Shown here piece after piece: positions 49,085-57,470 of a stretch of DNA of 64,000 nt; within the stretch, counting starts at the first letter, position 1; each line of letters begins with the position of its first letter. The translations under genes and the position numbers were made by a program. The notes beneath the pieces are model-generated. The model was not told the DNA's origin. It searched no databases and saw nothing but the letters and a program-made list of their open reading frames with translations. The stretch comes from JAEUIE01 sp035430005 (GTDB lineage Bacteria; Planctomycetota; Planctomycetia; Gemmatales; HRBIN36), in contig DAOMFV010000002.1 in assembly GCA_035430005.1 (NCBI GenBank), forward strand, positions 1 to 64,000. Reading direction: 5' to 3'.

Positions 49085-50695
49085 ATGGCGCAACAACCCC
49101 CATTACGATTGATTGCAGATCCGAAGCAGCTTTTGCTGGATATGGCCAGGGAACATAAGCTTGCGGACCTGCTCCAGTTAATTGTGACTCGCTTTGGTGA
49201 TTCACCACAGGTCGCCCTGACTAGGATCTGGCTTATCAAGCCCGGTGATATTTGCTCCACTTGTTTGATGCGTCCAGAATGTCCCAGTCAGGAACGCTGT
49301 CTGCATCTAGTGGCCAGCGCCGGTCACTCGATGCAGGATAAACGCATTGAATGGTCAGGATTGTCAGGATCATTCCGTCGCTTCCCGCTCGGCATTCGAA
49401 AGGTGGGCAAGATCGCAGCAACCGGTGAAGCACTTGAAGTTCCGAATATTGCAGAAACTCCCGATTGGATTGCACGTCCTGAATGGATTTCATCTGAAGG
49501 TGTGTCAGGATTTGGTGGGCAGCCACTTGTTCACCACGGCAAGGTATTTGGAGTCTTGGCAGTATTTGCACGTGGAACGATTGGGCCTGAATGCATGGGA
49601 TGGCTTCGGACCATAGCAAATCACGCCGCGGCTGCCATCGCCACGGCACGTGCCTTTGACGAGATTGAGTCGCTTAAGAAACAGCTGGAACTGGAAAACG
49701 AATACTTACGTGAAGAAGTCTCACGTACCGGAGCATTCGGCGAACTGATTGGCCAGAGCCCAGCACTCGAAACGGTTACTCGGCAGATTGATTTGGTGGC
49801 TAAGACCGATTCTTCAGTGCTGATCCTGGGAGAAAGCGGGACAGGCAAGGAATTGGTTGCTCATGAACTGCATCGTAGAAGCAATCGAGCGAGCAAACCC
49901 TTTATCAAAGTAAATTGCGCAGCGGTTCCTCGTGAGTTGTATGAAAGCGAATTCTTCGGCCACGCCAAGGGAGCTTTCACCGGTGCATTGCGTGATCGAA
50001 CAGGACGTTTCGAGTTGGCCGATGGAGGAACCCTCTTCCTGGATGAGATTGGCGAGATCCCTCTTGAGTTACAAGCAAAACTGCTACGGGTACTACAGGA
50101 AGGCGAACTCGAACGAGTTGGTGAAGAGCGTACCAGAAAGATCAACGTTCGCTTGATCGCTGCTACCAATCGCGATCTCAGGTTGGAAGCTGAAGCAGGA
50201 CGATTCAGGCAGGACTTGTATTACCGGCTCAGTGTATTCCCTATCGATTTGCCGCCCTTGCGAAAACGGCTTGAGGATATCCCCCTGCTGGCACAGCATT
50301 TCTTGTCGATCAGTGCAACTAAACTGGCACGCTCAAAACTGAAGTTGACCCTAGCTAATGTTCAACAACTTCAACAATACGACTGGCCAGGCAACGTCAG
50401 GGAACTGCAACATGTTATTGAACGAGCAGTCATCACAGCCGAAGGCAATCGAATGACCATCAACCTTCAAGTGGGCATGACCGCCAGTGCAAGCCGAAAA
50501 CCATCAACAGTAGAATCAGTTCGAGTGATGACGGATGCCGAGCTGAAACAATTAGAGGCAGACAACATCAGAACTGCACTCAAGCTAACCAAAGGAAAAG
50601 TCTCTGGCTCAAGTGGGGCTGCCGAACTGCTTGGGATCAAGCCCACAACGCTTACTTCAAGAATCAAGACACTTGGGATAGGGCAATCACCCTGA
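49085..50695 (+). CDS. Sigma-54-dependent regulator (Cys-containing GAF-AAA-Fis)
   Basis: 536 aa. The N-terminal sensor has a Cys cluster C57-x2-C60-x5-C66-x5-C72 (ICSTCLMRPECPSQERC) inside a GAF-type domain, which may bind metal, an Fe-S cluster or report thiol oxidation (inference). AAA+ domain: Walker A GESGTGKE (about 249), GAFTGA (about 296), GGTLFLDEIGE. A C-terminal HTH ends KPTTLTSRIKTLGIGQSP. Start at the second ATG (49085). Likely controls the divergent AhpD-like gene. Confidence 0.94.
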   Translation: MAQQPPLRLIADPKQLLLDMAREHKLADLLQLIVTRFGDSPQVALTRIWLIKPGDICSTCLMRPECPSQERCLHLVASAGHSMQDKRIEWSGLSGSFRRFPLGIRKVGKIAATGEALEVPNIAETPDWIARPEWISSEGVSGFGGQPLVHHGKVFGVLAVFARGTIGPECMGWLRTIANHAAAAIATARAFDEIESLKKQLELENEYLREEVSRTGAFGELIGQSPALETVTRQIDLVAKTDSSVLILGESGTGKELVAHELHRRSNRASKPFIKVNCAAVPRELYESEFFGHAKGAFTGALRDRTGRFELADGGTLFLDEIGEIPLELQAKLLRVLQEGELERVGEERTRKINVRLIAATNRDLRLEAEAGRFRQDLYYRLSVFPIDLPPLRKRLEDIPLLAQHFLSISATKLARSKLKLTLANVQQLQQYDWPGNVRELQHVIERAVITAEGNRMTINLQVGMTASASRKPSTVESVRVMTDAELKQLEADNIRTALKLTKGKVSGSSGAAELLGIKPTTLTSRIKTLGIGQSP

Positions 50696-50810
50696 TTCCT
50701 TCCTTTTCTCCAACTGTTGCCTACTTCACATACATTTCAAAACTGCGAGCCTAATATGCCTTCATCGCTGACGCATGGAGCGCTGGCAAACACCTCTCCG
50801 GAGTGGTCCT

Positions 50811-51371
50811 ATGAAGTACGTTCGCACATTCAGCCTGGCAGTCGCTTTGGTCGCAGTCGGCCTGACATATGGAGCAGATGTAATGTCTGGCCCGAAGGTT
50901 GGCAGTCAAATGACTCCGTTTCAACCTGTCAATATTCTCAATGCAGATGATGCTCAATGCAATGGCAAAGAAAACTGCCTGGTCTGTCAGTATGGTGACA
51001 AGCCTGTGGCGATGATCTTCACCCGTGGGACCTGCGATTGTCCCGCCACGTTAGCTCTTATTAAGAAGCTCGACGCCGAAGTCGCCAAGGTAGGCAAAGA
51101 TAAGATGTCGGCAGCAATCATCTATCTTTCTGATGACGAAACCGTCAAAAGCAAGATTGGAGAAATGGCTAAGTCGCAAAACATAACGAATGTCAGTCTG
51201 GCACAGTTTAATGCCAAAGGTCCTAAAGGCTATAATCTCTCGAACGATGCTGGCGTGACCGTAGTCCTTTACAAAGGCAAAACGGTGCTCGCCAACCATG
51301 CATTCGACAAGATCTGCGAAAAGTGTGTGGAAAAAGTAGTTGCTGATCTGCCCAAACTCGCAAGCAACTAA
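50811..51371 (+). CDS. Secreted thioredoxin-like protein, Cys paralog of the 62167 selenoprotein
   Basis: 186 aa with a signal peptide (FSLAVALVAVGLTYGA). MTPFQPVNILNADDAQCNGKENCLVCQYGDKPVAMIF has the redox motif C56-L-V-C59, followed by a second Cys pair (GTCDC). LIKKLDAEVAKVGKDKMSAAIIYL and the C-terminal half align with the gene at 62167-62727, where the second Cys is encoded by TGA. GGAG lies 8 nt upstream of the ATG. Probably a periplasmic thiol oxidoreductase or peroxide sensor (inference). Confidence 0.82.
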   Translation: MKYVRTFSLAVALVAVGLTYGADVMSGPKVGSQMTPFQPVNILNADDAQCNGKENCLVCQYGDKPVAMIFTRGTCDCPATLALIKKLDAEVAKVGKDKMSAAIIYLSDDETVKSKIGEMAKSQNITNVSLAQFNAKGPKGYNLSNDAGVTVVLYKGKTVLANHAFDKICEKCVEKVVADLPKLASN

Positions 51372-51398
51372 TACCAGCAGTGGAATGCATCTTTTACA

Positions 51399-51426
51399 AG
51401 TGCCGATCTGTATTCAGATCGGCACT
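51399..51426 (+). terminator. Terminator after the 50811 gene
   Basis: Perfect 12-bp stem AGTGCCGATCTG/CAGATCGGCACT with loop TATT, followed by GTTGTTT. Confidence 0.75.
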
Positions 51427-51536
51427 GTTGTTTGGCTAAAGGCCGAGGAAATTTCCGTTCAGCTTGCTTCCTTTACCAACTCAAGGCGCTGCTGAGGCCA
51501 TTAATCAGTACCTGCCATGAGCAAGGTAAAACAAAA

Positions 51537-51564
51537 CAAGGCAACCTGACGAAAGGTTGCCTTG
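51537..51564 (-). terminator. Terminator of the 51593 gene
   Basis: Perfect 11-bp stem CAAGGCAACCT/AGGTTGCCTTG. On the minus strand it is followed by TTTTGTTTT. It lies 29 nt beyond the minus-strand stop codon. Confidence 0.7.
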
Positions 51565-51592
51565 CTTATTTATCGCAATAGTTGTTCTGACA

Positions 51593-51928
51593 CTAAGTGA
51601 TGATACCTTGCTTGGTGTATTCTGCTCGGCATGCTGGGCAGTGGCGGCAATGAGCTATTGCCGCATTGTGTTCCTGGGTAGAAAGCGTGTTCCAATTCTT
51701 CAGATAGGCGATGGCCTGAACACAATTAATTTGTGCCAAGGTGCCATTGAACCATTCATGAGTTACAAGCCAGGTCAGTCCGGTGACGCCCATCAGCCCT
51801 AGGCCAGCTGCTGAAACTTTCAGAAACTGTCTTCGCTTGAGCAAGAATCGATGTTGTTCTGCAGATGCAGCAAACTGACCGGGAGAACAAGGTTCCCAGG
51901 AATCGTTTGGCTGCCCGTGAGCGTTCAT
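51593..51928 (-). CDS. Membrane-anchored Cys/His-rich small protein
   Basis: 111 aa. A Tat-like or signal-anchor segment (LLKRRQFLKVSAAGLGLMGVTGLTWLV; KRRQFLK resembles a twin-arginine motif) is followed by a short domain ending HCRHCPACRAEYTKQ with two CxxC pairs, fit for metal or heme binding. Unrecognised family. A perfect Crp box lies 55 bp upstream, so it is probably controlled by the adjacent Crp/Fnr-type regulator. Confidence 0.7.
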   Translation of the reverse strand: MNAHGQPNDSWEPCSPGQFAASAEQHRFLLKRRQFLKVSAAGLGLMGVTGLTWLVTHEWFNGTLAQINCVQAIAYLKNWNTLSTQEHNAAIAHCRHCPACRAEYTKQGIIT

Positions 51929-51982
51929 GTTAAGTCACCTTTGCTTGTTTCTGCCATTATCTTCAATTCACATCTCTTTCTC

Positions 51983-51998
51983 TGTGAATTGATTCACA
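51983..51998. promoter_or_regulatory. Perfect Crp-type operator
   Basis: TGTGA-ATTGAT-TCACA, the exact palindromic Crp consensus. It lies between the stop of the Crp/Fnr-family gene and the start of the minus-strand Cys/His-rich gene. Confidence 0.7.
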
Positions 51999-52022
51999 AT
52001 GCGATGGATTATTGCGAATTCG

Positions 52023-52778
52023 CTAAGGAGTTACACACCCCCGAAGTCTGTCGATGTCGTAAAGGATCAGCCTTTGCCGTTTTACTCGGATCAACCCCTC
52101 CCCCTGCAGTTCTCCCAAGGCCATCGTTACTGATTCACGAGTGGCTCCGATCAAGCCGGCGATGTCTTGATGAGATAAGGGCAAAGTGATCTCGGTAGTC
52201 GTCCCATTTTTCTCACTGTGCTGGCTCAGCAAGTTTAGCAATACATAGACCAACCGTTCTCTGGTGGTACGAAAGAGGAGTTGGCGCAGGCGAGCTTCCG
52301 CCTGCTTGCGTCGTAACCCCACCAGCTTGGTGATTCGCAAGGATAAGTCCGCTCGTCGATTCATGACCTCAAGCATGGGCTCCTTGGGCACCGCTGCAAT
52401 CTGCGTCTCCAGGACTGCTTCGGCATAATTCTGACGATTATCGTCATCAAAGAGAGCCAGTTCTCCAAAGACTTCACCAACTTCGACGAAAGCCAGAATC
52501 GACTCTTTGCCGTCTGGTGTAATATCTTTAAGTTTGACCCTTCCTTTAAGAACAATCAACACCGACTCACCTGGTGTCGATGGGAAGTAAATGACTTCTT
52601 TTCTTCTGAATGATCGTACACGGGCATTGCATTCAAGATCTGTCATTTCATCTGGTGTGAGCAGATCAAATAGTGGCACTGCGCGTAGGTGCCAGAGTCG
52701 CTCATGCATACTTGCAGGCCTTGCCTTAGTTGATTGAGCGCGTGTTGTTTCCAACGTAAAGGAATGTGTTGTAGACAT
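52023..52778 (-). CDS. Crp/Fnr-family transcription regulator
   Basis: 251 aa. Cyclic-nucleotide-binding-type beta-roll (about 35-150; GEVFGELALFDDDNRQNYAEAVLETQIAAV) and a C-terminal winged helix with LPLSHQDIAGLIGATRESVTMALGELQGEGLIRVKRQRLIL. The recognition helix ATRESVTMAL is Crp-like, consistent with the TGTGA-N6-TCACA boxes on both sides. The Fnr Fe-S cysteines are absent. Whether it binds cAMP cannot be read from the sequence. Confidence 0.92.
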   Translation of the reverse strand: MSTTHSFTLETTRAQSTKARPASMHERLWHLRAVPLFDLLTPDEMTDLECNARVRSFRRKEVIYFPSTPGESVLIVLKGRVKLKDITPDGKESILAFVEVGEVFGELALFDDDNRQNYAEAVLETQIAAVPKEPMLEVMNRRADLSLRITKLVGLRRKQAEARLRQLLFRTTRERLVYVLLNLLSQHSEKNGTTTEITLPLSHQDIAGLIGATRESVTMALGELQGEGLIRVKRQRLILYDIDRLRGCVTP

Positions 52779-52877
52779 GAACCAATGCCTTCCTCTGCCA
52801 TTACTCTACTCAGAAGCCCAGATTCTGGCAGAACGATTACTCACTATCCATATTGCGCTTCAGCGTGCAGAGTAATC

Positions 52878-52893
52878 TGTGAAGTAGATTACA
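52878..52893. promoter_or_regulatory. Crp-type operator upstream of the seleno-peroxiredoxin
   Basis: TGTGA-AGTAGA-TTACA, one mismatch from the Crp consensus. The palindrome extends to TCTGTGA/TTACAGA. It lies between the divergent regulator and the peroxiredoxin gene at 53001. Confidence 0.6.
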
Positions 52894-53000
52894 GATGCTG
52901 CGACCGAATTGGGGCATCCAAGGAGTTCAATGAATCCTGAAGGCAATCACCGTATACTGCATTGAAGAACGACACTACTCAACGATATGGAGGAAGAGTT

Positions 53001-53588
53001 ATGAGTCGCTTTGGATGTTCATCCTTGGCCATCCTGTTGCTTAGTGGGCAAATCGCCATCGCAGCAGATTGGTTTCCTGATGACAAAACTGGTTTGAAAG
53101 TTGGTGAGAAAGCGCCAGCATTCAAACTCATGGATCAGAATGGCTCTGAGCGGACATTGAAAGAACTACATAAAGACAACGCAGTGGCACTCGTCTTTTA
53201 CCGATCAGCGAGCTGGTGACCATACTGTCAAAAGCAACTGGTCCAGTTGCAAAAAGATATCAGTAAGATTGAGGCTGCAGGCGTCAAGGTTGTTGGCATT
53301 AGTTACGATTCAGTGGAAGTATTGAAGAACTTCGCAGCTAAAAGGAACATCACATTCCCTTTGTTATCCGATCCTGACAGCAAGACGATTGTTTCCTATG
53401 CCATCAAGAACAAGGAAATGGCGGGAAAGAAGTTCGGCAAAACTGATCTGGACGGCATTCCCTATCCTGGAACATTCCTTGTTGATAAAGAAGGCATCAT
53501 TCGAGCCAAGCTCTTTGTGGATGGTTACCGTGAACGTCATTCCATTGAAGAACTTGTGAAAGCGGCTGAAGCACTGAGAAAAAAATAG
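53001..53588 (+). CDS. Secreted peroxiredoxin-like selenoprotein (in-frame TGA, Sec73)
   Basis: 195 aa if TGA 53217-53219 is read as selenocysteine. A signal peptide (LAILLLSGQIAIAA) is followed by an AhpC/TSA-type fold: VGEKAPAFKLMDQNGSERTLKEL, VALVFYRSASW-U-PYCQKQLVQLQ, VKVVGISYDSVEVLKNFA, FPLLSDPDSKTI, PGTFLVDKEGIIRAKLF. The TGA sits exactly at the peroxidatic Cys position of the W-C-P-x-C motif, giving UxxC. The downstream frame stays open for 123 codons and a SECIS-like hairpin follows. AGGAGG precedes the ATG at 53001. It probably reduces periplasmic peroxides. Confidence 0.9.
53220..53250 (+). promoter_or_regulatory. Bacterial SECIS-like hairpin
   Basis: 14 nt after the TGA, GCAACTG (53234-53240) pairs perfectly with CAGTTGC (53244-53250) around the loop GTC. 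The apex GGTC matches the GGUC apex of the E. coli fdhF SECIS (established knowledge). Confidence 0.75.
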
Positions 53589-53763
53589 AAGATAACGTCT
53601 CGATGTCGGGCGGCGATTGTCGTTCGACAGAGCAGTTCTTCTATCGACGGGTTTCTTCGTTGTTTACCGATCAGGCCCAAGCAAAATAAGACTGCACAGC
53701 TTCCATCAGTATTATGGTATGTGCCGCAGGGGGCTCTCAACAATCGAGAACGCACGTCTTGTC

Positions 53764-54981
53764 TCAGGCTGTCAAGCGAACGGTCACGACACCATGCTGC
53801 AAAGCACGCAACCGTTTGCCCATCAATAGGCGGAGCAGGCTGCTCTTCGCAAGCAGGGGGAGAAGCCGCATCGCAAGTCGGGGGCCGAACCGGTCTGACC
53901 CAAGAAAGGTCTGGGTTTGTTTCCGCTGATGCTCCTGGATGGCGATAATCTCCGGCATCCGCTCGGCCGCGACCTGATTGGCAGCGGCATCGACGGCTAC
54001 AGAGTCATTGACGTGTATGAGCACCGGGCACAGGTGATTGGCAGCGACCAGGGCATCGCGCAACGCCACGTTGATACCTTGCCCACCGTTGGGCGACATC
54101 GGGTGAGCCGCGTCCCCCAGCAGCAGAAGTCCAGGAGCTGTCCACGTCTCCAAGCGGCCGACCTTGACATCGAGCAACACCGGGTGTTTGAGCGCCTGAG
54201 CGTTGGCCCGCAGATGCGCGGCTAGGTCAGGCGAGGTGCGGTGCAGCAACTCCTCGGTGAGCCCTTCCGGTCCAGAGTCCTTCAACGCTTTGTACTGGCC
54301 CTTCTGGATGGTCATGCCGACCCACAGCTGACCCTCAGCTGTAGGAATTCCGCCCGTGATGCAACCCGGCCCCAGCTCCAGGCGCACAGTCGTCCGGTCG
54401 GGCCAGAAGTCAGGGAAAGGAACATGGAAGTTCAGCACGTCGAAGTGCTGCGGCGATGTTAGCTCGGTGAAGGCTCCACGCTTACGGATCGTCGAATATC
54501 GTCCATCGGTGCCGATGACGAGGTCCGCTAGGAACTCGCTCGGTCCGTCCGGGCCCTCGGTTTGCACCCCCACCACGCGGTCGCCCACCCTGATCAAGTC
54601 CCGGACTGCTGTCCCCATGCAAAGCTGAAAGGATGGGTGCTTGCGGGACTCCTCAGTGAGCATGGCCAGGACAGCCGGCTGAGGGATAAAGCGGCCGATG
54701 AAACCCAGCGACTCGGTCGAGAGCGAGGCACGCCGACGGCCTCTCTGATAGATGTCAATGGTCTTGATGATGACCTGGGGGAGTTGGCGGAGCCGGTCCC
54801 CGAACCCCATCTGGTCGAAGGCATTAACGCCGCTGGGTTGCAACCCATCGCCGCGGAAGGTACGCGCAAAGTCGGGGTGCCGCTCCAGAAGTGTAACCTC
54901 CACCCCACGTCGGGCAAGCAGGTAAGCGAGAGCCGCTCCGGCAGGCCCTGCACCGACGATGACGACACGTCCTACCGCCAC
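53764..54981 (-). CDS. FAD-dependent aromatic monooxygenase-like protein
   Basis: 405 aa. FAD motif VVIVGAGPAGAALAYLLARRGVEVTLLER, the DG segment VIGTDGRYSTIRK and the GD motif LLLLGDAAHPMSPNGGQGINVALRDA are those of class A flavoprotein monooxygenases (UbiH/PHBH group). Substrate unknown. Codons are clearly more GC-rich than neighbouring genes, suggesting acquisition. It stands alone on the minus strand. Confidence 0.9.
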   Translation of the reverse strand: MAVGRVVIVGAGPAGAALAYLLARRGVEVTLLERHPDFARTFRGDGLQPSGVNAFDQMGFGDRLRQLPQVIIKTIDIYQRGRRRASLSTESLGFIGRFIPQPAVLAMLTEESRKHPSFQLCMGTAVRDLIRVGDRVVGVQTEGPDGPSEFLADLVIGTDGRYSTIRKRGAFTELTSPQHFDVLNFHVPFPDFWPDRTTVRLELGPGCITGGIPTAEGQLWVGMTIQKGQYKALKDSGPEGLTEELLHRTSPDLAAHLRANAQALKHPVLLDVKVGRLETWTAPGLLLLGDAAHPMSPNGGQGINVALRDALVAANHLCPVLIHVNDSVAVDAAANQVAAERMPEIIAIQEHQRKQTQTFLGSDRFGPRLAMRLLPLLAKSSLLRLLMGKRLRALQHGVVTVRLTA

Positions 54982-55184
54982 AATTCAACTCCCTTCAGCC
55001 TCGAGAAACAGCGGCTCTCTGAACCCCTGTACAACCATACTCGTCCTATGGCAGTAGTGTGTCAAGCAGGTTTCCTTGCAGTTGTTATCCTGTAACTTCC
55101 AATCCAGTGAACCGCCTCTACAGGTCCCGGGGGCTTGGTTGCCATTATAATTCTAATGGCTACTGTCCCCAAGGAATTGTGATC

Positions 55185-55379
55185 ATGACTCTTACCACGA
55201 AGTCCATCATGTCGGCCATGGCTTTAACTGAACGACTCCTAAAGTTAGCAGAAAGCGCTGATAGGGCGACCATCAAACACATCGTCGGCGACTTGGAAGT
55301 GCAACTAGCCAAGATTAAACAGGAAAGAGAACTGTTGATTCGGGAGAATCAGGAATTGAAACGAAAAGCCGCATGTTAA
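55185..55379 (+). CDS. Small coiled-coil protein (64 aa)
   Basis: MTLTTKSIMSAMALTERLLKL then DLEVQLAKIKQERELLIRENQELKRKAAC: a heptad-like coiled coil. AAGGA lies 9 nt upstream. A 7-bp inverted repeat (GCCATTA/TAATGGC) lies 25 nt further up. Unrecognised. Confidence 0.55.
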   Translation: MTLTTKSIMSAMALTERLLKLAESADRATIKHIVGDLEVQLAKIKQERELLIRENQELKRKAAC

Positions 55380-55417
55380 CAGACACATGTGATGGTGTTT
55401 AGCGAAAAGACCTCTAT

Positions 55418-55897
55418 TTAGATTGCGAGATCCTGTCTCAAAGTTCCTGAACTGATTCCTAAGGTTGAATTGGCTTGTTCGCGCACCCAAACTTCGTCAT
55501 AAAATGATAGTTGGGAATCGCCTGGGGTTCGTAAAGTTGCAACACCACGGATTTCCTGTTCTTGTAACCGTCCCTTGAATGTCCATTCTCCAACAGGGCT
55601 TTGCGAAGGATCTGCTGTTCTCACGATGATCTTGTAGCCAATTCGCTCCCAAGTCAAAATGTTCTTAAATATTGAGTCTTGGCACCTGACGTCCACCTTG
55701 CCGGAGCAGCGAAACTCGTAGGAGTATCGTGGGTTCGTAACACTACTCCAGGTTCCTTCCAGGCCAGTAGTTTTGTTCCGAGCTGGAAGGACGGACCATA
55801 TCGCAATAAGGCCCACAATTACGATAAGGCTGATGTAAATCAATACCACATTACGGCTGTAGATGTGAAGCAGTTGTCCGGTCAGTTGATGTTGCAT
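55418..55897 (-). CDS. Membrane-anchored hypothetical protein (159 aa)
   Basis: One N-terminal helix (VVLIYISLIVIVGLIAIWSVL) and a beta-rich domain with LEGTWSSVTNPRYSYEFRCSGKVDVRC, GEWTFKGRLQEQEIRGVATL. The LEGTW strand and repeated beta-strands recall lipocalin-like or DUF-type stress proteins, but no family is recognised. Strong GGGAGG before the ATG at 55897. Confidence 0.65.
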   Translation of the reverse strand: MQHQLTGQLLHIYSRNVVLIYISLIVIVGLIAIWSVLPARNKTTGLEGTWSSVTNPRYSYEFRCSGKVDVRCQDSIFKNILTWERIGYKIIVRTADPSQSPVGEWTFKGRLQEQEIRGVATLRTPGDSQLSFYDEVWVREQANSTLGISSGTLRQDLAI

Positions 55898-56132
55898 CTC
55901 GCACCTCCCCTTTTCAATTTTATGGTAGACCAAGGATGCTTACATAATGAAGGCAACAGGAGGAGATACGATACATAGCATTTTCCAATGATTTGATTCG
56001 CCTATTTCGATTTCCCGAATGATTGCGATCAGACTAGGCTATGAGTGTTCGCTTGGGCAGTTCACCGCGACAGGATTCATGCAAATGTCCACCAGAATAT
56101 TCAAGCAGGCACCAAGCACTCAAGACGAGATC

Positions 56133-56642
56133 ATGATAAGGTTCTTCGATTCGTTCAAGCCCTGGCAAGTAAATATGCAGAAAAAGATCAACTCGGATTC
56201 AAAACCTGTTCCCATACTCGTGATTGATGATGATCACGCCATTTTGACCTTGATGGAAACCTATTTGCAAAAAACAGGATTTGAAGTTCATACTGCCGCA
56301 AGCGGATTGGAAGCGATCGGTTTCTATCAACGTAAGCATGTGCGCCCTGCAGCGGTTCTCTTAGACGTTAAGATGGCCAATCTTGATGGACCGCAAACAT
56401 TCAAACGCATTCGAGAGATCGATCAACTGGTTCCAATCTGTTTCATGACTGGCGATCCTGGAGAATATCAGACGCAGGATTTGCTTGCTTTGGGCGCAAG
56501 CAACCTTCTTACAAAGCCTTTATGTCTAGGAAAGGTTGCGCAGATTATTCGCCAACTCATTAATCCACACGACTACGGGGAAGTTACAAGTAAATTGACA
56601 TCTTGGTCACCCGCGAACCTTGTAACTTCCCCGTTTCAGTAG
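56133..56642 (+). CDS. Single-domain response regulator (receiver)
   Basis: 169 aa from the ATG at 56133 (other in-frame ATGs at 56019, 56079 and 56175 are possible; none has a strong ribosome site). Receiver domain: PILVIDDDHAILTLMETYLQKTGFEV, phospho-acceptor Asp in AVLLDVKMANLDGP, ICFMTGDP (Thr), LLTKPL (Lys). No output domain. The last 20 residues (DYGEVTSKLTSWSPANLV and on) are encoded by an inverted repeat, so the natural C-terminus may have been replaced. Confidence 0.82.
   Translation: MIRFFDSFKPWQVNMQKKINSDSKPVPILVIDDDHAILTLMETYLQKTGFEVHTAASGLEAIGFYQRKHVRPAAVLLDVKMANLDGPQTFKRIREIDQLVPICFMTGDPGEYQTQDLLALGASNLLTKPLCLGKVAQIIRQLINPHDYGEVTSKLTSWSPANLVTSPFQ
56575..56634. repeat. 16-bp perfect inverted repeat at the response-regulator 3' end
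   Basis: ACGGGGAAGTTACAAG (56575-56590) and its exact complement at 56619-56634 enclose 28 bp. It overlaps the last codons of the receiver gene and abuts the LysR fragment. It could be a terminator or a small insertion. Confidence 0.65.
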
Positions 56643-56649
56643 TCCAAGG

Positions 56650-56769
56650 CAGAATCGTGATGCTGATCGTCGGTTGAGTAAAAAGTAATTCCTGGCAAGC
56701 GAGAGCAATCTTTCCATACCTGGCCACGGCCCAGATGTTAAACAGACGCTTGTAACTCTGCCAACACAT
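56650..56769 (-). pseudogene. Truncated LysR (NhaR-like) regulator fragment
   Basis: LFNIWAVARYGKIALACQELLFTQPTIS aligns with LLYFWTVAREGTIARACQVLHLTQPTIS of the complete LysR gene at 57981-58880. After TQPTIS the similarity ends and the DNA runs into the inverted repeat at 56575-56634. Only the HTH is left. Confidence 0.75.
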
Positions 56770-56825
56770 ATCAGTTTCAATTACATCGTTTTATGCGATG
56801 GATCAATCGCCATTATTCGATTTGT
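56770..56825. promoter_or_regulatory. Duplicated LysR promoter region, copy 1
   Basis: The sequence upstream of the LysR fragment matches that upstream of the intact LysR gene (58881-58935): both contain ATCGTTTT, ATGGATCAATC and ATTCGATTTGT or AATCGATTTGT in the same order and spacing. It probably holds LysR binding sites serving the divergent gene at 56982. Confidence 0.55.
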
Positions 56826-56981
56826 CAAATAGCTGGCCTCGACCATAATTAAGTAAGAAGAGCGATAATGACGATGCTTACCAAGCCTCATTAATCGCTT
56901 GGGAGAAGTCATTTGGTAAGTTGTGTGATCATTTCGGGATTGTCCTGAACTGACCCGCGCTTAATCATAAGGAGATATGAA

Positions 56982-57338
56982 ATGCTACGGGCAACTCTTG
57001 CACTACTCGCCTCAGTGACGTTGTTGGCAATGACAGTATGGGCTGATGACAAGAATAAAGACAAGCCTCAAGCTGTAAGCAAAATGCTGGTCACCTATGT
57101 CATGGCTGATGTGCCGAAAAACACGCTCACTTTTAAGATCACAGACAAGGCTGGGAAAAAGATCGAGATAAAGCTGCCATTGGACAAAGATGCGAAGGTT
57201 TTGAATAAGGATGACAAGTCCGAAAGCTTTGCTGATTTTGCCAAGAGCATGGAACGCCGGTTGGATAAATCCATTTACATTATCGAGGATAAGGAACACC
57301 TTCATATTACACAGATAAAGGACATCGATACGTTCTGA
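56982..57338 (+). CDS. Small secreted protein, paralog 1 of 3
   Basis: 118 aa. Signal peptide (LRATLALLASVTLLAMTVWA) and a mature domain: VTYVMADVPKNTLTFKITDKAGKKIEIKLPLDKDAKVLNKDDKSESFADFAKSMERRLDKSIYIIEDKEH. Same pattern as the genes at 57471 and 59621. Strong AAGGAGAT before the ATG. Unrecognised family; probably a periplasmic beta-sandwich-like protein (inference). Confidence 0.78.
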   Translation: MLRATLALLASVTLLAMTVWADDKNKDKPQAVSKMLVTYVMADVPKNTLTFKITDKAGKKIEIKLPLDKDAKVLNKDDKSESFADFAKSMERRLDKSIYIIEDKEHLHITQIKDIDTF

Positions 57339-57470
57339 AAACGGTGAGATCGATAGTGGGCCTTATGCATCAGGAGATAAATTAACCCAACTGTAGTCTG
57401 AGTAATGACGTGTCATTTCAGGGCGGTCCTGGACTATTACCAGAAATACCGTGGGTGATGGAGAATCGAG

